64,000 nt of DNA from Lepidodermella squamata (lineage: Eukaryota > Gastrotricha): assembly GCA_047495785.1 (NCBI GenBank), contig JBLDXI010000046.1, forward strand, positions 1,054,001 through 1,118,000. Reading direction: 5' to 3'. Below, in pieces: positions 62,794 through 64,000 of this stretch (its first letter is position 1; every line of letters begins with the position of its first letter). The notes beneath the pieces are model-generated. The model was not told the origin of the DNA. It did not search any database and saw only the letters and a program-made list of their open reading frames with translations. The position numbers were made by a program, and so were the translations under genes.

Positions 62794-63735
62794 ATGTCGC
62801 ATCCGCTTCTGCTGGTCAATTTCTTGAAGCCGGGAAAAGGCGAAATCGAAAATGTGAATAACTCGATAGATTGGTACAACGATGATATAAGAAAATGGGA
62901 AGATAAGCTTAAGGCTACACTTCATGCGTGTCAACTGGTTGGTCGAGCGATTCAAGCTAATCCCGATTTCGGCCTTGCTCTTAATGATCCGCCGCTCGTC
63001 AATTTCCTGGTTGAAAGCATAGGCTTTGACATCAAGGATTTGCCGGACCTCAAGCTGCGAAAGTTTCCTAATCCTGTTGACGAGGCAGATGGCAGCGAAA
63101 ATCAGTCAGATGAGGAGTCTTCGCCAAAAAAACCAAAATTACTAGAAACGGTAGTTACTTTTACATATTGGTGTTTTGGTGTAAGCTATTCTATTTCAAT
63201 GTTAGGTATTCTGCGGAAAAACACACCGTGTCGATACTGACAAAGGCTTGATGCGTTTTCTCAAAGAAAGTTTGCGTGATGATGAAATGAGTCCCAGCTG
63301 CTCGCAAGAACTTCATGCTCAATCTACGATTCAATATGCTGTCATTTGTATTAAACATGGCATCAAACTGTTCAAGAATGGAAAGAGCGATAAACTCATG
63401 AACGGTAATATTATATTTCGATTTCACTCTAGATTTAACGCATGTATTCTTTTACAGCTTTTTTGCTGGGAAAATACCTAAGTGTTACTAAAGATATCTT
63501 CTACGCTAATCGAATGACTGGCGGGACTAAGATGAAGTATGTTGATTGGGTCTTTGACAATTTCAAACTTCGAAAAGCTATGACTTATAGGCATATTCAG
63601 TTGTACCAAATTTACAAATCTTTCCCTAAGCTCATGCGCTGCTGTGTGTCTATTCAGAAAATGATTGATCTAGGGGATAGGATTATTCATCTGTGTGAGA
63701 ATAATGATGAGTGGAAGCAAATTTGGAAAGATTAG
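62794..63735 (+). CDS. Unidentified three-exon protein, 277 aa
   Basis: Exons 62794-63150, 63206-63404 and 63458-63735, with introns of 55 and 53 bp (acceptors GTTAG and TTTTACAG). Phases agree. I chose the ATG at 62794 (AAAATGTCG context) over the upstream frame. The protein starts MSHPLLLVNFLKPGKGEIEN, has an acidic serine-rich middle (about 95-112) with a basic PKKPK signal, and a helical C-terminal domain (KMKYVDWVFDNFKLRKAMTY, then YQIYKSFPKLMRCC) that could be a helix-turn-helix. No family recognised. Host-type introns suggest it is outside the Polinton. AATAAA is at about 63825. Confidence 0.65.
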
Positions 63736-63839
63736 AGCGGGATTTTGGACGACTGGTTTTTGGGCAATTTTTTAAAGATATTCTGAAATTCGAATCACAC
63801 AGATGAAGAGCTGAACAACCTTTAATAAATCATTAGAAA

Positions 63840-63906
63840 AGTCTATTCGAGTAGACTATTTGGTGACTCATCTTGATGATTCATCATTAGTCTACTCGAA
63901 TAGACT
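63840..63906. repeat. Perfect 18-bp inverted repeat, each arm itself nearly palindromic
   Basis: AGTCTATTCGAGTAGACT at 63840-63857 and its exact reverse complement at 63889-63906 flank a 31-bp loop containing TGATGATTCATCA. It lies just after the polyadenylation signal of the preceding gene. Possible transposon end or cruciform. Confidence 0.75.
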
Positions 63907-64000
63907 CTTGGTTTTGCTGATCTTATTTGTTATTAGTCCTTTTCTACTTGTTGATGTTAATTGTCTTCTTCGGTAGACTATGATTACGCTTCTTTAAAAA

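Overview
The window looks like the genome of an invertebrate animal. Genes are split by mostly 45-140 bp introns whose acceptors usually end in a T-rich tract plus CAG, the intergenic DNA is AT-rich, and the families are metazoan: furin-type convertases, GABA-B-like receptors, RING/B-box/ankyrin proteins and secreted PAN-domain proteins. The short introns resemble nematodes, but I cannot fix the phylum from this sequence.

Layout. (1) 0-14.4 kb: a tandem minus-strand family with the architecture RING, B-box-like zinc knuckle, coiled coil, short linker exon, ankyrin repeats. There is one partial copy at the left edge, one decayed remnant and three copies with open frames (about 551, 556 and 559 aa). 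All share one six-exon plan with constant exon sizes and phases. Decayed copies recur at 25.4-28.1 kb and 40.1-41.0 kb. (2) 14.6-17.2 kb: a PIF/Harbinger DNA transposon with TIRs and a TAA target duplication, carrying an AT-hook/Myb-like gene and a transposase that lacks its first catalytic region. (3) 16.5-22.1 kb: a 2,819-bp tandem duplication, identical wherever compared, that copies the transposon's right end together with the 3' exons of a furin-like gene. (4) 21.1-24.7 kb and 29.4-33.1 kb: two five-exon furin-type proprotein convertase paralogues. The second has an intact triad. The first has lost the catalytic His and the oxyanion Asn. (5) 34.9-39.8 kb: two class C (GABA-B-like) receptor genes, the second broken. 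(6) 1.7 kb and 41.7 kb: a matching pair of small secreted PAN-like genes with the same TATA box and intron position. (7) 43.4-44.7 kb: two unidentified ORFs.

(8) About 46.4-62.3 kb: a nearly complete Polinton/Maverick (adintovirus-like) element. Minus-strand genes encode the morphogenesis set: packaging ATPase, penton-type minor capsid, major capsid, a membrane-active pVI/pX-like protein, adenain-type protease, a zinc-ribbon VLTF3-like protein, a tail-fibre-like protein and small conserved proteins. Plus-strand genes encode an integrase, a 1,411-aa protein-primed DNA polymerase and small accessory proteins. The most striking points are a parvovirus-VP1-type phospholipase A2 signature fused to the integrase, a phage-fibre-like motif in a fibre candidate, and a repeated CTAGA/TATA block just upstream of most start codons that looks like the element's promoter. 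Reading frames are open apart from one duplicated accessory ORF, so the insertion may be young.

(9) 62.8-63.7 kb: a three-exon gene of unknown function, followed by a perfect 18-bp inverted repeat.
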